A stretch of DNA of 25,727 nt from JAXGXJ01 sp050943595. Lineage in GTDB: Bacteria; Actinomycetota; Thermoleophilia; RBG-16-64-13. Positions 1 to 9,274 of the stretch are shown one piece after another. The notes under the pieces were generated by a model that was not told the origin of the DNA, made no database searches, and saw nothing but the letters and a program-made list of their open reading frames with translations. The stretch covers positions 1-25,727 of the forward strand of contig JBMNPM010000018.1 of assembly GCA_050943595.1 (NCBI GenBank), in the 5' to 3' direction. Position 1 is the stretch's first letter; the number at the start of each line of letters is the position of its first letter. Both the position numbers and the translations under genes were made by a program.

Positions 1-31
1 GTCCGGATAGATCTTTGCGACGGCGGTTCTC

Positions 32-1513
32 CTATCGGTCGAGCACGTAGGACAGCAATAGGCCGGCCTCGGCTCGAGTCGCCGGAGCCCAGAAGTCGAA
101 ATCGCGGCCCATACCGATGAAGCGATCCAAAAGACCGGCGGCATGGGCACGCACAGCCCAGGAGTAGTGCTGCGGGCTGAAGTCCCCAAAAGGAGCAGCA
201 TAACCCGTGGGAGCAGCGGGCAGGCGGATGGCCCGTCCCACCATGGTTATCAGTTGAGCCCTCGTCATTTTATCCCAGGGGGAGAAGGTCTGCGGCGTCG
301 TGCCCAGCACAATACCCGCCTTAGCACACGCCTCGACGTAAGCCACCGGATAGAGCGGGTCGGATGAATCACTCAGCGCCTTCACATCGCGAAAGGAGCT
401 AAGGCTGACCGAAGGAACCTTGTGCCCCAAGGAGAGCATGATCATCTTTGCAAACTGCTGTCGGGTGACGTGCTTGTCCGGACCAAAGGTGCCGTCGGTG
501 AACCCGGATATGATCCCCTCCTTGGCCAACCTGTTGATCTCGGCCGCATAAGGCGTCCCTTTGATGTCGGGGAAGGCAAATTCCGGAACCGGGGACACAG
601 TCGTGGTGGTGGTCGGCCGTACGGTCGTCGTTGTCGTAGTAGTCGGCCGCACCGTGGTGGTGGTCGTCGCGGGTGCGACCGTGGTGGTGGTGGGGCGCAC
701 AGTGGTGGTAGTAGTCGGCCGCACAGTCGTCGTGGTGGTGGTGGTCGTAGGCCGCACCGTAGTCGTAGTAGTGGGACGCACGGTCGTCGTAGTGGTCGGC
801 CGTACGGTTGTGGTCGTCGTAGGCGCGACCGCGGTCGTAGTGGTGGGGCGCACGGTGGTGGTCGTCGTGGGCGCAACCGTAGTGGTGGTCGGTCGCACCG
901 TAGTCGTAGTAGTGGGACGCACGGTCGTCGTAGTCGTGGCAGGGGCCGCTCCAAGGGTGTGCGCCGTCGGGTCGACGTAGCCGCCAAAATCCGTGGTCCA
1001 ATAGTATCCGTAATCAGAACCACTCACGTATACCAAAGAGATACCGAGCACCTTAAAATTCGCGCTCAGCATATTGTCGTTGTGAATGTAGGAGTCTCTC
1101 CAACCTTTGAACACAGCCGCAGCTGTACTGTACCCGGCAGCAATGTTCTCGCCCTTGTACGTATTGTAGTTGTAGCCGCTGGCGGCCATACGATCCCACG
1201 GTGCGGCCCCCACAGCGAACCAATCGGAGGCCTCTGTGTGGTGATTAAAGAAGCGGTACTTGGCCATGTCGGAATTGTGCCGATCACCGGCCTCCGAAAG
1301 AGCATCCGACACCTGCAGAGGCTGCAAGCCGTTGTTCACCCGATATGCATTGATGAGTCTGACGAATTCAATCTCCTCGGCACTGTAACTCACTGCCTGA
1401 GCCGGCGCCGCCGGAGCCGCCACCAACAGCATCGCGACCATCACCAGGACTGCAAACACGAGGCCCAGCCCCTTCAGCGATTTCGATCTCCACATGTTGA
1501 CCGTGTGGCCCAC
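32..1513 (-). CDS. Secreted CAP-domain (SCP/PR1-like) protein with Thr-rich linker and C-terminal SLH anchor
   Basis: An exported surface protein of unknown substrate. Numbered from the GTG at 1513, a signal peptide (about 7-40) is followed by a CAP domain (about 43-180). CAP hallmarks are a His in RHNSD (79), GENIA with Glu122, and His144 before NDNML. A Thr/Val/Arg/Pro linker (about 189-307) then leads to three SLH repeats (about 312-365, 373-428, 442-491), which should bind pyruvylated wall polymer. The start is ambiguous. GTG 1513 has AAAGGG/TAGG just upstream; GTG 1534 and ATG 1495 are in frame with poorer sites. It ends with TAG. The gene stands 179 bp after its upstream neighbour and probably has its own promoter. 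CAP proteins are common in bacterial envelopes, but their biochemistry is mostly unsettled, so no activity is claimed. Confidence 0.88.
   Translation of the reverse strand: MGHTVNMWRSKSLKGLGLVFAVLVMVAMLLVAAPAAPAQAVSYSAEEIEFVRLINAYRVNNGLQPLQVSDALSEAGDRHNSDMAKYRFFNHHTEASDWFAVGAAPWDRMAASGYNYNTYKGENIAAGYSTAAAVFKGWRDSYIHNDNMLSANFKVLGISLVYVSGSDYGYYWTTDFGGYVDPTAHTLGAAPATTTTTVRPTTTTTVRPTTTTVAPTTTTTVRPTTTTAVAPTTTTTVRPTTTTTVRPTTTTTVRPTTTTTTTTVRPTTTTTVRPTTTTVAPATTTTTVRPTTTTTTTVRPTTTTTVSPVPEFAFPDIKGTPYAAEINRLAKEGIISGFTDGTFGPDKHVTRQQFAKMIMLSLGHKVPSVSLSSFRDVKALSDSSDPLYPVAYVEACAKAGIVLGTTPQTFSPWDKMTRAQLITMVGRAIRLPAAPTGYAAPFGDFSPQHYSWAVRAHAAGLLDRFIGMGRDFDFWAPATRAEAGLLLSYVLDR
593..937 (-). repeat. Thr-Thr-Thr-Thr-Thr-Val-Arg-Pro repeat linker within the CAP/SLH gene
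   Basis: About 115 codons encode imperfect tandem copies of a TTTTTVRP unit, with TTTTVAP variants and Thr runs of 4 to 8. It joins the CAP domain to the SLH anchor. It is probably an extended, possibly O-glycosylated spacer through the wall; that role is inference. The number of Thr residues per unit varies, which suggests slippage or unequal recombination. Confidence 0.9.
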
Positions 1514-1562
1514 TTTTCCTACCCTTTCTCTCACGGCATCAAGCCCGGATATTCAATGCCGA

Positions 1563-1590
1563 CTATATTCCTAAGACGATATCCCTAAGA
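1563..1590 (-). repeat. Two tandem 14-bp repeats upstream of the CAP/SLH gene
   Basis: On the minus strand, TCTTAGGGATATCG is followed directly by TCTTAGGAATATAG, identical at 12 of 14 positions. They lie 50-77 bp upstream of the chosen start in a short AT-rich patch of an otherwise GC-rich region. The downstream copy contains TATAGT, which resembles a -10 element, but no good -35 is visible. They could be an operator or promoter region for this gene. Confidence 0.4.
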
Positions 1591-1692
1591 TAATAATCGA
1601 CGACAGATTCATATGAGGACCTTATAGCGCACAGAGCACCGCACCCGCCCTCCTACGGGCACCATCTCTCGCCCGCATATCAAACGCGACCA

Positions 1693-4212
1693 CTACGGAG
1701 TCGCCACCACAAAAGAGCTACTCTCGGCTATGGCGATGCGCCCAGCCGGGTCGCTCACCACCACATAGATCTTATAGCTGCCCGGCTGCAGAGTCACGCC
1801 CCGGCTGTCGGCCGTTAGAGTGTGATCGCCGCTCCAGACGCTTGTACGATTGTCGGCGTAAGACGCCACCGGGACATCCACCGGCTCCGTGACCAGGTTG
1901 AGGGCCTGTCCTTCCTCAAGGAGGAACACCTTTTGAAGGGCCACGTATGGCGACACAGAGACACTCCAGGAGGCATTGAAGTCACGTCCATCCACTGCAG
2001 TCTCTGTATTATCCGGGTCGCCCCCCTGCAGAGCCGTGACGGCCACCGGAGCATCGTAGACGGTGAAGGCCGCCGTAGTCGCCACCCCAGTGTGTCCGGC
2101 TACGTCACCCACAGGCGCCCCAGCCTTGTCAACCGCGCTGATACGGATCTTGTAGTCGGTGTGCTTGGCGCCGGCAATCGCCGGGACCGACCACACGTAG
2201 CTACTCACCGCCCCTGCGACAGAGGGAACGGCGGCATCGATCATGGTCCATGTAGCCCCATTGTCGGCCGAATACTCGATGGCCACAGTGGCAGAGGGGG
2301 AGACGTCCGTCACGGTCCAACTGATCGTGTAGCCCATCGAGTCGGGGACCAGTTCTCCACCTCGGGGAGCGTGAATCTCGATCACGGGAGCCCGGCGATC
2401 AATCACTACACGGCGCGCAACCTCCGGCACATATGTCGCCGGACTACCCGTCGTGAGCAGGCTTTCGTTGCCCGCCCGGTCGATGCTGCGTACGGCGAAC
2501 AGATAGTCTCCATCGGGCAGTCCCGCCGTCGGGTAGACCGCAAAGCCCGAATCGCCCAGACAGCTGGAGATGAGCGTGAACCCGCTCCATTCCCTGCAAT
2601 CCGACAGGCTGGGGGCATACAGAAACTCCACCTTCGCCACACCACTGGCCAGAGTGCCGGGGTCGCCTCCCGACACGTCGTGAGCCTTCACTCCAAACTC
2701 CGGCATGCCGCTCTCGGTGTAATGAATATCACCCGCGTTGGGCGGCAGAGTCCCTGGGACAATGTGCGCCGTGGGAGGCTTGGTGTCTACGGTCACACTC
2801 ACAGCGGCAGGGATGAAGGTGTTGCCGGCACTGTCGGTGATGACGACTCGGAACACATACTGTCCGTCGGCAAGTCCGGCCGATAATGCGCCGTCGGCAG
2901 GCCACTCAGCCACAAACGCACCGGTATCCGCATCGCGGGTGGTATCCGTGGAGATAGTCCGCCACTCCGGGATAGGCTGTTTGACCGAGCACTGGAACTC
3001 CACACTCCTGACCCCGCTCCGCTCATCGGTAGCGACGGCGGCAAAAAGGGGCTTGGCCAGATTCACAGCCGCGTCGAGCTGGTCGTTCGGGATCGAGGGC
3101 GAACTAATAGCCCCCGTCGGCGCCACCGTATCGAGTACGTACGTAACCGGTTCCGAAGCCGCCGACATCAGACCGGCCGCATTCTTGACTTTGGCGGTGA
3201 AGGAGTGCGTACCGTCCGCCAACGGTGTCGTCAGGTCCGCGTAGAACATGCCGGCTGCGTTGGTGGTCGCATCGGTGAGCTTGGTGGTCGTCCCGCCGAA
3301 CGTATCGTAGACAACGATGGGACTGCCGGGTATGGCCCGGCCGCTCACCTGCGGTGTAGTATCGTTCCCCGAGCCGGCCGGGGTCACAGTCACGTCCCTG
3401 GGAGCCGGCGGCAGTGTAGACATATCCGCACCCGCTGCGGCAGCCCGGAGGACCATCACCGCCGCTTGAGCCCGGCTGAGACCGGCGGTAGGAGACAGAT
3501 AGCCGCACGACCCCAAGACCACACCACGGTACACGAGGTAGGCCGTGGCCGCCTTGTGCACCGCTGCCACGTCCTCGGCATCCAGGAATCCATTCACATA
3601 GAAGCCGCCCTCCGCCGCATACCAGAGATCCAACGATCCGTATACAAAGGAGCCCACGCCACGGATGACCCCCGTGGTAGATATCTCCATCTGAGAGAGA
3701 TATCGCCCCAGAATGCTATTGGTCTGTTGGCGCGTTATGGCACCGGCCGGCCGGTACTGAGCTCCGCCTGCGCCCGGGTAACCGGCGACGAGCCCCGCCG
3801 TATAGGCCCCCTCAACATAGGGGAAAAAGGTGCTCCCTCTGGGCACATCGCTGAACGTCGCCACGACCGGGTCGGCGGCGGCAACAGTCAAGCCGTTTAC
3901 CGCCATCTTGGCGAATTGACCTCGTGTGACCTTATCGGCGGGCCTAAATGTACCGTCTGGATAACCGTCGGCTACAGTAGCGATCTGAGTGGCGCTCTTG
4001 CCGTAGGCCCCCACCCACCACTCATCCGGTGCATCCGACCACGGTGGAGCAGCCGACGCACCCACGGCGACACTCAGCACGAGAACGATGGAAGCGGCGA
4101 TGATGGCGGCGATCTTCGCGGAGCCGAGTCTAATCTCTTTCCCCCTAACAGGCTGCCGAGAACCGAAGTCCCGGGTGACGGGAAACGGGCGCCCTGTGAG
4201 CGGAAGAGCCAT
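1693..4212 (-). CDS. SLH-domain surface protein with Ig-like repeats
   Basis: An exported surface protein of 839 aa. The ATG at 4212 has GGGAGG seven bases upstream. A long charged N-terminus (1-32) precedes the hydrophobic signal core (33-50), with probable cleavage in the ASAAPP region near residue 55. Three SLH repeats follow (about 57-108, 118-170 and a degenerate third, 190-258). The rest (268-839) is a series of bacterial Ig-like modules marked by recurring D-T-x-x-P-T joints and D-x-AGN motifs. There are no catalytic residues that I recognise. The SLH part resembles that of the next gene upstream (probable S-layer protein), so the two look paralogous. It lies after that gene's terminator and is likely transcribed separately. 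It may be a minor S-layer component or adhesin-like protein; function unknown. Confidence 0.87.
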   Translation of the reverse strand: MALPLTGRPFPVTRDFGSRQPVRGKEIRLGSAKIAAIIAASIVLVLSVAVGASAAPPWSDAPDEWWVGAYGKSATQIATVADGYPDGTFRPADKVTRGQFAKMAVNGLTVAAADPVVATFSDVPRGSTFFPYVEGAYTAGLVAGYPGAGGAQYRPAGAITRQQTNSILGRYLSQMEISTTGVIRGVGSFVYGSLDLWYAAEGGFYVNGFLDAEDVAAVHKAATAYLVYRGVVLGSCGYLSPTAGLSRAQAAVMVLRAAAAGADMSTLPPAPRDVTVTPAGSGNDTTPQVSGRAIPGSPIVVYDTFGGTTTKLTDATTNAAGMFYADLTTPLADGTHSFTAKVKNAAGLMSAASEPVTYVLDTVAPTGAISSPSIPNDQLDAAVNLAKPLFAAVATDERSGVRSVEFQCSVKQPIPEWRTISTDTTRDADTGAFVAEWPADGALSAGLADGQYVFRVVITDSAGNTFIPAAVSVTVDTKPPTAHIVPGTLPPNAGDIHYTESGMPEFGVKAHDVSGGDPGTLASGVAKVEFLYAPSLSDCREWSGFTLISSCLGDSGFAVYPTAGLPDGDYLFAVRSIDRAGNESLLTTGSPATYVPEVARRVVIDRRAPVIEIHAPRGGELVPDSMGYTISWTVTDVSPSATVAIEYSADNGATWTMIDAAVPSVAGAVSSYVWSVPAIAGAKHTDYKIRISAVDKAGAPVGDVAGHTGVATTAAFTVYDAPVAVTALQGGDPDNTETAVDGRDFNASWSVSVSPYVALQKVFLLEEGQALNLVTEPVDVPVASYADNRTSVWSGDHTLTADSRGVTLQPGSYKIYVVVSDPAGRIAIAESSSFVVATP

Positions 4213-4334
4213 ACTTCGCCCTCCCTCACGCCAGGGAACAGGTGCAGAATGCGCTCAGTCTAGCACACGGCTTCAAGACTCCGCCAAATGGTGCAGAAAG
4301 ACGCACGGCCTAGGTCGTGTGCCGGGCAATAATG

Positions 4335-4364
4335 AAGGAGGCCCGCCTTTCGGCGGGCCTCCTT
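4335..4364 (-). terminator. Rho-independent terminator of the S-layer gene
   Basis: A perfect 13-bp inverted repeat (AAGGAGGCCCGCC and its complement) closes a four-base loop, GAAA on the minus strand. The minus strand continues TTCATTATT, a weak U-tract. On the plus strand the stem ends in TTTT, so it could act in both directions. It lies 47 bp beyond the TAG at 4412, not next to the amber at 4808. This supports the view that the gene really ends at 4412. Confidence 0.85.
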
Positions 4365-4411
4365 TTGTAGTCCACGGGGACTACGGCACTACGTCTAACC
4401 CTAAATCCTGC

Positions 4412-4807
4412 CTAGGGCGTTACTTCCGTGCCGTCAGTATCGTAGACGTAGTTCGGGTAGCCATCATCATTGCTGCTGCCCGTGAAGTGGGCAAACACCG
4501 GGTTTTCAGTGTTGACCCAGATTTTATCGGTCAGAACTGCAGAGCCAGCCTTAGAATTGTACTTCTGGTCGGCCAGACTTACCACCGGCCAGTCGGCGTA
4601 CGGCGGGTTCTGATCTTCCTTGTACATGATGGTCACCGGCTCATCGACATTATCGCCCATGATCCCGAGCGGTATCTTGACGGCTGATTTACCATCACCG
4701 CCACCATACCCAAGCCACGGGTAGATAAGGTCAACCTGCATCGCCCAATCCTTCTCGGCTGTTGCAGAAAGTTCGGTGCCAACAGTCGCTGTAAACGTGA
4801 CATGGCC
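4412..4807 (-). pseudogene. C-terminal 131 codons of the S-layer gene, separated by an in-frame amber codon
   Basis: The reading frame continues without a shift past the TAG at 4808-4810 for 131 codons to a TAG at 4412. The first codons read GHVTFTATVGTEL and then SATAEKDWAMQ. This is the closing half of an Ig-like module and matches the pattern VYSFVATAMVDGA...KEWQ in the preceding module of the same protein. The segment has no signal peptide. Its internal ATG at 4741 has no convincing ribosome binding site and would begin in mid-domain. It is best read as the natural C-terminus of the upstream gene. It is cut off by mutation or sequencing error, or is made by readthrough. Confidence 0.85.
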
Positions 4808-7800
4808 CTACTGATCGGCACCCGGAGTCAACGTCCAGGTCGCCTCGCCATCAGCATTGGTGATCTCGGCAGCCGGCGACGTCGCAAAACTGACGGTACC
4901 CTCATCTATAACCGCCGCCAATTCCACGCTGGCGTTCTCGAGGGGATCGTCGAACTGATCAAGAACCGTTGCCGTCAGCTCATGGTCATCGCCGGGAAGG
5001 TTAACGGCAGTTTCCGGGTCAAGCGACAGAGCCGTAGCCACCCGCTCCTGCCATTCCTTGAGCGCCACGTTGGAAGTGATTTTGGCACCATCCACCATAG
5101 CGGTAGCCACAAAACTGTACACGGCAGCATTGTTGCTCGGGAACGTGGCAGTCGCCTCACCGTCGGCATTCGTGGTGCCCGTCTGGGGCGCCAAAGCAAG
5201 GTCGACGCCCGACTCATAGTACGGAGTGAAGGTCACTTCCGTGCCGGACACCGGGTTGCCGGCGCTATCCGTAACGGTGGCGGTCAGCGTGTGATCAGCG
5301 TCCACCGGATTCACCGCATCCTCAGGGGCGAGGGTGATGTTCGCGCTCTTCCAGATCTTCTGAACCTCGAACACCTTCCACGGCTTACCGTCAAGCACCA
5401 TACCGTCGGCAGGCTTGTACACCTGGACGTTGATGATGCAACGAACATCGTCGTCGGACTCTACACCGTTCGGATGCTCTTCGGTGTAGGCCGGGTCGCC
5501 GTTCTCGGGATCATAGTAATTACTGGGGCTATAGAACTCGTGGTTGTAGTCGCTGGGCAGATCCTCGATGAACGGATCTTCCAGCAGCTGGATGTCGATG
5601 GAAGAGCCGTGAGGCTTCGTGGGATCAATGCCATTAAGCGTCCAGGCCTTTGCACCGGTGCCGCAGTAAGGGTACTGAGTATTGTTCGGATCGAACCGAT
5701 CGAAGAAGAACGACTCGGTACCACCATAACCGGTGACGATGCCATACGGATCATCCCAGTCGGCGTCAGTACTGTCGTCATCCGGACCGACCCCGGTCTG
5801 CTGAGCCTGGGCGGTGTGGTTGGCGGAGTCTATCGAATCGGCACGCGGTTCGCTGTTGTCCGGACGGGGTCCATTACCGTCCACGACATTAGTAACTTCA
5901 ACTGCGGCGGCAAGCGGCCTGGCATCGCCACGCGACGAAGGCGTCGCGGAATTCTCAGCCGTGACCCAGATAACCGTACCGTCGGCGATGTTGCCGAGAG
6001 CCGTCGTACCGAAGATCTTCCCGGTCGGAATCGAGCCGTTGTCACCGACTGTAAAGGCACCGAGTCTCGCATCGCCGGCCCACAGGACGTAGGTCGTGTA
6101 GCCGTAGGCGGGGAGCTTGGCAAGCCCTTCGGCTGCGAATTCCCAGGCCCACATATTGCCGTTGATGACCTTAGCGCTGAAGGTGCCGGCAGCCGTTGCA
6201 TTCGGGTTGAGCTTCTCGAACCCATCGCCAGGAGTAGCGTTCGTCTGCGAAGTACCGGTTGCCGGGTAGCGGGTGACGAGTTTGGCCGCAGCGATCTGCT
6301 CATTCTGGGTCTTGTCTACAAGCACCTGGAGCGGATGATACGTGTCTGCCGCTCCCTGCGTGCCTTCGGTCCACTGACCATTTTTGACGATCTCGTACAC
6401 GACTTCATAGTCAGGAAGTTCATTCCCGAACTCATCAAGCACGTGGACTTCGAGGTGAGCCGAGCTGAGGTTGCCGTCAACATCGTAGACGTTGTTCGGA
6501 CCTTCAGCCTCTCCGGGCTTAATCGGAATCCCATTCATGGTGAGAACGACCTTCGGCTCCGGCTCCGCCTGGGTCGTCCAGGTCTTGCAAGCACGACCCG
6601 TTACACGCTGGTCGCCCTTGGCCGGGTTGGCCGGATAGTCGACGATACCGTCAACGCACTGCCTGCCCTTCGCGTTGGACGTGACCGTCACCCACGCGTG
6701 ACCATCTGCATCAGTCACTGCATCGTATGGGAAGGTTTCGCCGGCGTATTCGATGGAACCTGCATCGCCCTTATCGGAGATGCTACCGACGGCCCCAGGG
6801 ACCGGAGTAAAGGTGACACCCTTGCCCTGGAGAGGCACATAGATACCCGTGGTGAGCCTCATCTCAGCCGCGGTCTCCATGGTGCCGTCACCATTGAAGT
6901 CGTAGCTCGTGATACCGCCCTTGCCCAGATCTATGCCGGTGCGCGCGTCGGTATAGACGATCTCCTCGACATCCTCAGTGTCGAGATCATCAAACGTACC
7001 GGTAGCCGCATCATAGCTGACGTTCTCCGAGCTGGTGCCCTCTTCCGACAGCGCGGTACCAATCTCATCTTCGTTAACGATCAGAATGCCGCCGAGAGCC
7101 TCAGCATCCTTGGCATCCATGACATTGTCGAGAGCATAGCCGGGTATGTCGGCGTCAACCCACGGGGTCTGGGTCTGCGGGCCCTGCCTGCCGGTGTCCA
7201 ATTTCATGAGGTACCGGAGGTGGAGACCATATACCCAAAAATCGAACGTGTGGCTGGTGCCTACTTCGTTGGTAGAGACCGCTTCGTTCGTTGAGACGGT
7301 GGTCGGGTCGTCGAAGGTGGCAATATTCACCTTGTACCACTGCACGTGGGCAGTGTCGATGGTGGCCTTGCCGGTCTTCGGATCGATGTACTTGGCCTCG
7401 ATGATCTGCTGACCGGGGTCGAGGGACTTGATCAGCAAACGAGCCGTTCCGGCCGCGTCGGTCTTGTCATAGTCGAGATCGGTGCCGAACGGCAGGCCGT
7501 CGTCACTCACCGTCTCTTCATCATCGGACTTGAACTGCCCCACGCCCTGCATGCTCCACTCAACCGAAGCACCGGATATGGGATTGCCGTACTGATCCTT
7601 CAGCGTGATGGTGAGCAACTCCTCCTCACCAATGTTGAGCGTGAGATCGGCCGGAGAGATATTCGTCGGGCCATCGGGGGCAGTGTGAGGGATCCAGGTC
7701 TTGACAGCCAAAGCGGCGTCGGCCGGCTGCTCATCCCAATTGTTGTAGTGCTCCCAATCGGAGACGAACGTCTCAATGTGATTGAACAGAAGCTTCGGAT

Positions 7801-9274
7801 AAGGATTTTCTGGGTAGTCGGCAACGGCCATGACCTGGGTCACGCCCGTGTCCTCCGACTCGATCACGATGCTGCTGAGACCATCGTCGTCGGTCTTGCC
7901 CACAGCGGTCTTGGCCGGAGAGATGGCCACACCGTCGACTTCCGTTATATCTCCAACCGAGGTGACGGTTTCATCCGTGTCATCCGTGTCGTAGATGGAC
8001 CAGTTGACATCGATACCTGCAAGGGTACGAGGGACGAAGCCTTGTGCGGCCTGTGCCACCTCATCAGCGTAGTCGGCATCATCATCCGGGCCGTCTATGC
8101 CGTCATTGACCTTGATGTCAGACGGATCAAAGGGAGCGGTCGAGATCCAGTTGTACCAGTCATACTGAGTGGTCGACCGCGGACCGGGGCCCATGACCAG
8201 CACGCGCGCGCTGAAGCTGTGGGGAACACCAACATTGTTCCGCGGCGTGACGTTGTCGGTAACGAGGTAGACCTCGTCTAGAACGAGCCAATACTTGGTA
8301 ACCACTTGAGTGGCCAGACCACCGTCAGCGGTCCTCACGGTCGCCGATACCTTCTCGGTGCCGGGCTCGTGAGAGATCAAATTAACCTTGACCTCGCCGA
8401 GGGTGTCGGTAACAGCCGCTTGAGGGCTGATGTTGCCCACGTACAGCGGATCGGCGAACAGGGTGTCAAAGTCGACCAGCACACCCGCGACCGGTTGGCC
8501 GGCGGAGTCGGTGACCTTGAAGGTAGCCGTGTGAGTCTGACCGATCAGGTTCTCGCTCTTGTCGGCGCTGACCAGCTCGATCTTGTCGGCCGTGAACTCA
8601 AAATCAGGATCCAGCGGGGCTATTTCCGTAGCCCGGATCAGCATGGCAGCAGCCTGGATGCGGGTCAGCAATGTGGCCGGAGCCAGGTTGCCATAGGCGT
8701 CACCAAGAGTGATACCAAAGTCGTAGGCGAAAGCCACCTCGTTTTTCAACTCAGGCGCGATGGCGCCCTTGTCGCCGAAATAGCTCAGAAGGTAGTCGAT
8801 CTCATCATCGGTGTACATGGTCGCCAAGTCGTAACCGTTTGCATCACTGACGTAGCGGGCAATGATGGCGAGAGCCTGAACACGGGTGATGGTGTTCTTG
8901 GGGGCGAAGGTAGTCGTAGTCGTGCCGTTGATAATACCGGCGGCCTTCGCGCCTTCAATGTACTTGTAATAAATACTATTCTTGGGGACGTCGCTGAAGG
9001 AAGGCACATCCGGATCTTTAAGATGGATATTGAAGGCCTCCACAGCCATCTTGGTGAACTGTTCCCTAGTGATGCTCTGATACGGTTTCCAGAGCCCATT
9101 GGGATAGCCATCCGAGATTGCCGCCACCTGGTTATCGGTGATGCCGTACTTGGCAGTCACCGTGTCGGGCAGGTCAGGCCAGGTTTGATCCGCAAGTGCG
9201 GTACCGGAGAAGCCCAACACCAGGATGAGGGCGAGGATGGCCAGTAGCATCACCTTAAAGGTGCGCTTCTGCAT
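4808..9274 (-). CDS. Probable major S-layer protein: signal peptide, SLH domains, Ig-like (Big_1/invasin-like) array; ends at premature amber
   Basis: A very large exported protein, 1488 aa to the amber. The chosen ATG (9274) has AGGAG seven bases upstream; an in-frame ATG at 9304 lacks such a site. The signal peptide is 1-28 (cleavage ALA|DQ). Three SLH repeats fill about 31-215. The rest is an acidic array of Ig-like modules with the invasin-type phrasing 'D.AGQPVAGVLVDF', 'DQYGNPISGASVEW' and 'DEFGNELPDYEVVY'. SLH domains anchor it to pyruvylated wall polymer; the Ig array would build the lattice. Its size, own promoter, long leader and strong terminator suggest the main S-layer subunit (inference). 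It stops inside an Ig module at TAG 4808-4810, with 131 further codons in the same frame. Confidence 0.88.
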   Translation of the reverse strand: MQKRTFKVMLLAILALILVLGFSGTALADQTWPDLPDTVTAKYGITDNQVAAISDGYPNGLWKPYQSITREQFTKMAVEAFNIHLKDPDVPSFSDVPKNSIYYKYIEGAKAAGIINGTTTTTFAPKNTITRVQALAIIARYVSDANGYDLATMYTDDEIDYLLSYFGDKGAIAPELKNEVAFAYDFGITLGDAYGNLAPATLLTRIQAAAMLIRATEIAPLDPDFEFTADKIELVSADKSENLIGQTHTATFKVTDSAGQPVAGVLVDFDTLFADPLYVGNISPQAAVTDTLGEVKVNLISHEPGTEKVSATVRTADGGLATQVVTKYWLVLDEVYLVTDNVTPRNNVGVPHSFSARVLVMGPGPRSTTQYDWYNWISTAPFDPSDIKVNDGIDGPDDDADYADEVAQAAQGFVPRTLAGIDVNWSIYDTDDTDETVTSVGDITEVDGVAISPAKTAVGKTDDDGLSSIVIESEDTGVTQVMAVADYPENPYPKLLFNHIETFVSDWEHYNNWDEQPADAALAVKTWIPHTAPDGPTNISPADLTLNIGEEELLTITLKDQYGNPISGASVEWSMQGVGQFKSDDEETVSDDGLPFGTDLDYDKTDAAGTARLLIKSLDPGQQIIEAKYIDPKTGKATIDTAHVQWYKVNIATFDDPTTVSTNEAVSTNEVGTSHTFDFWVYGLHLRYLMKLDTGRQGPQTQTPWVDADIPGYALDNVMDAKDAEALGGILIVNEDEIGTALSEEGTSSENVSYDAATGTFDDLDTEDVEEIVYTDARTGIDLGKGGITSYDFNGDGTMETAAEMRLTTGIYVPLQGKGVTFTPVPGAVGSISDKGDAGSIEYAGETFPYDAVTDADGHAWVTVTSNAKGRQCVDGIVDYPANPAKGDQRVTGRACKTWTTQAEPEPKVVLTMNGIPIKPGEAEGPNNVYDVDGNLSSAHLEVHVLDEFGNELPDYEVVYEIVKNGQWTEGTQGAADTYHPLQVLVDKTQNEQIAAAKLVTRYPATGTSQTNATPGDGFEKLNPNATAAGTFSAKVINGNMWAWEFAAEGLAKLPAYGYTTYVLWAGDARLGAFTVGDNGSIPTGKIFGTTALGNIADGTVIWVTAENSATPSSRGDARPLAAAVEVTNVVDGNGPRPDNSEPRADSIDSANHTAQAQQTGVGPDDDSTDADWDDPYGIVTGYGGTESFFFDRFDPNNTQYPYCGTGAKAWTLNGIDPTKPHGSSIDIQLLEDPFIEDLPSDYNHEFYSPSNYYDPENGDPAYTEEHPNGVESDDDVRCIINVQVYKPADGMVLDGKPWKVFEVQKIWKSANITLAPEDAVNPVDADHTLTATVTDSAGNPVSGTEVTFTPYYESGVDLALAPQTGTTNADGEATATFPSNNAAVYSFVATAMVDGAKITSNVALKEWQERVATALSLDPETAVNLPGDDHELTATVLDQFDDPLENASVELAAVIDEGTVSFATSPAAEITNADGEATWTLTPGADQ

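Noticed and set aside
593..937. CRISPR-like or microsatellite array
   Set aside because: The units are about 24 bp, contiguous without spacers, in frame, and vary at silent positions, which fits a coding repeat.
422..1588. Arg/Gly-rich and Val-rich plus-strand open frames over the CAP gene
   Set aside because: They are mirror images of the Thr/Val/Arg/Pro repeat, not proteins.
4412..4807. Independent small gene starting at ATG 4741
   Set aside because: It is in the same frame as the large gene, begins in mid Ig-module, lacks a signal peptide and a ribosome site, and the spacer back to the amber is also coding-like.
4808..4810. Pyrrolysine or genome-wide amber reassignment
   Set aside because: Several other genes in the window end in TAG at sensible places, and the residue lies in a structural Ig module where a special amino acid has no obvious role.
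4802..7294. Long 830-codon open frame on the plus strand
   Set aside because: It is antisense to the S-layer gene, has no recognisable domain or ribosome site, and arises from the GC codon bias of the real gene.
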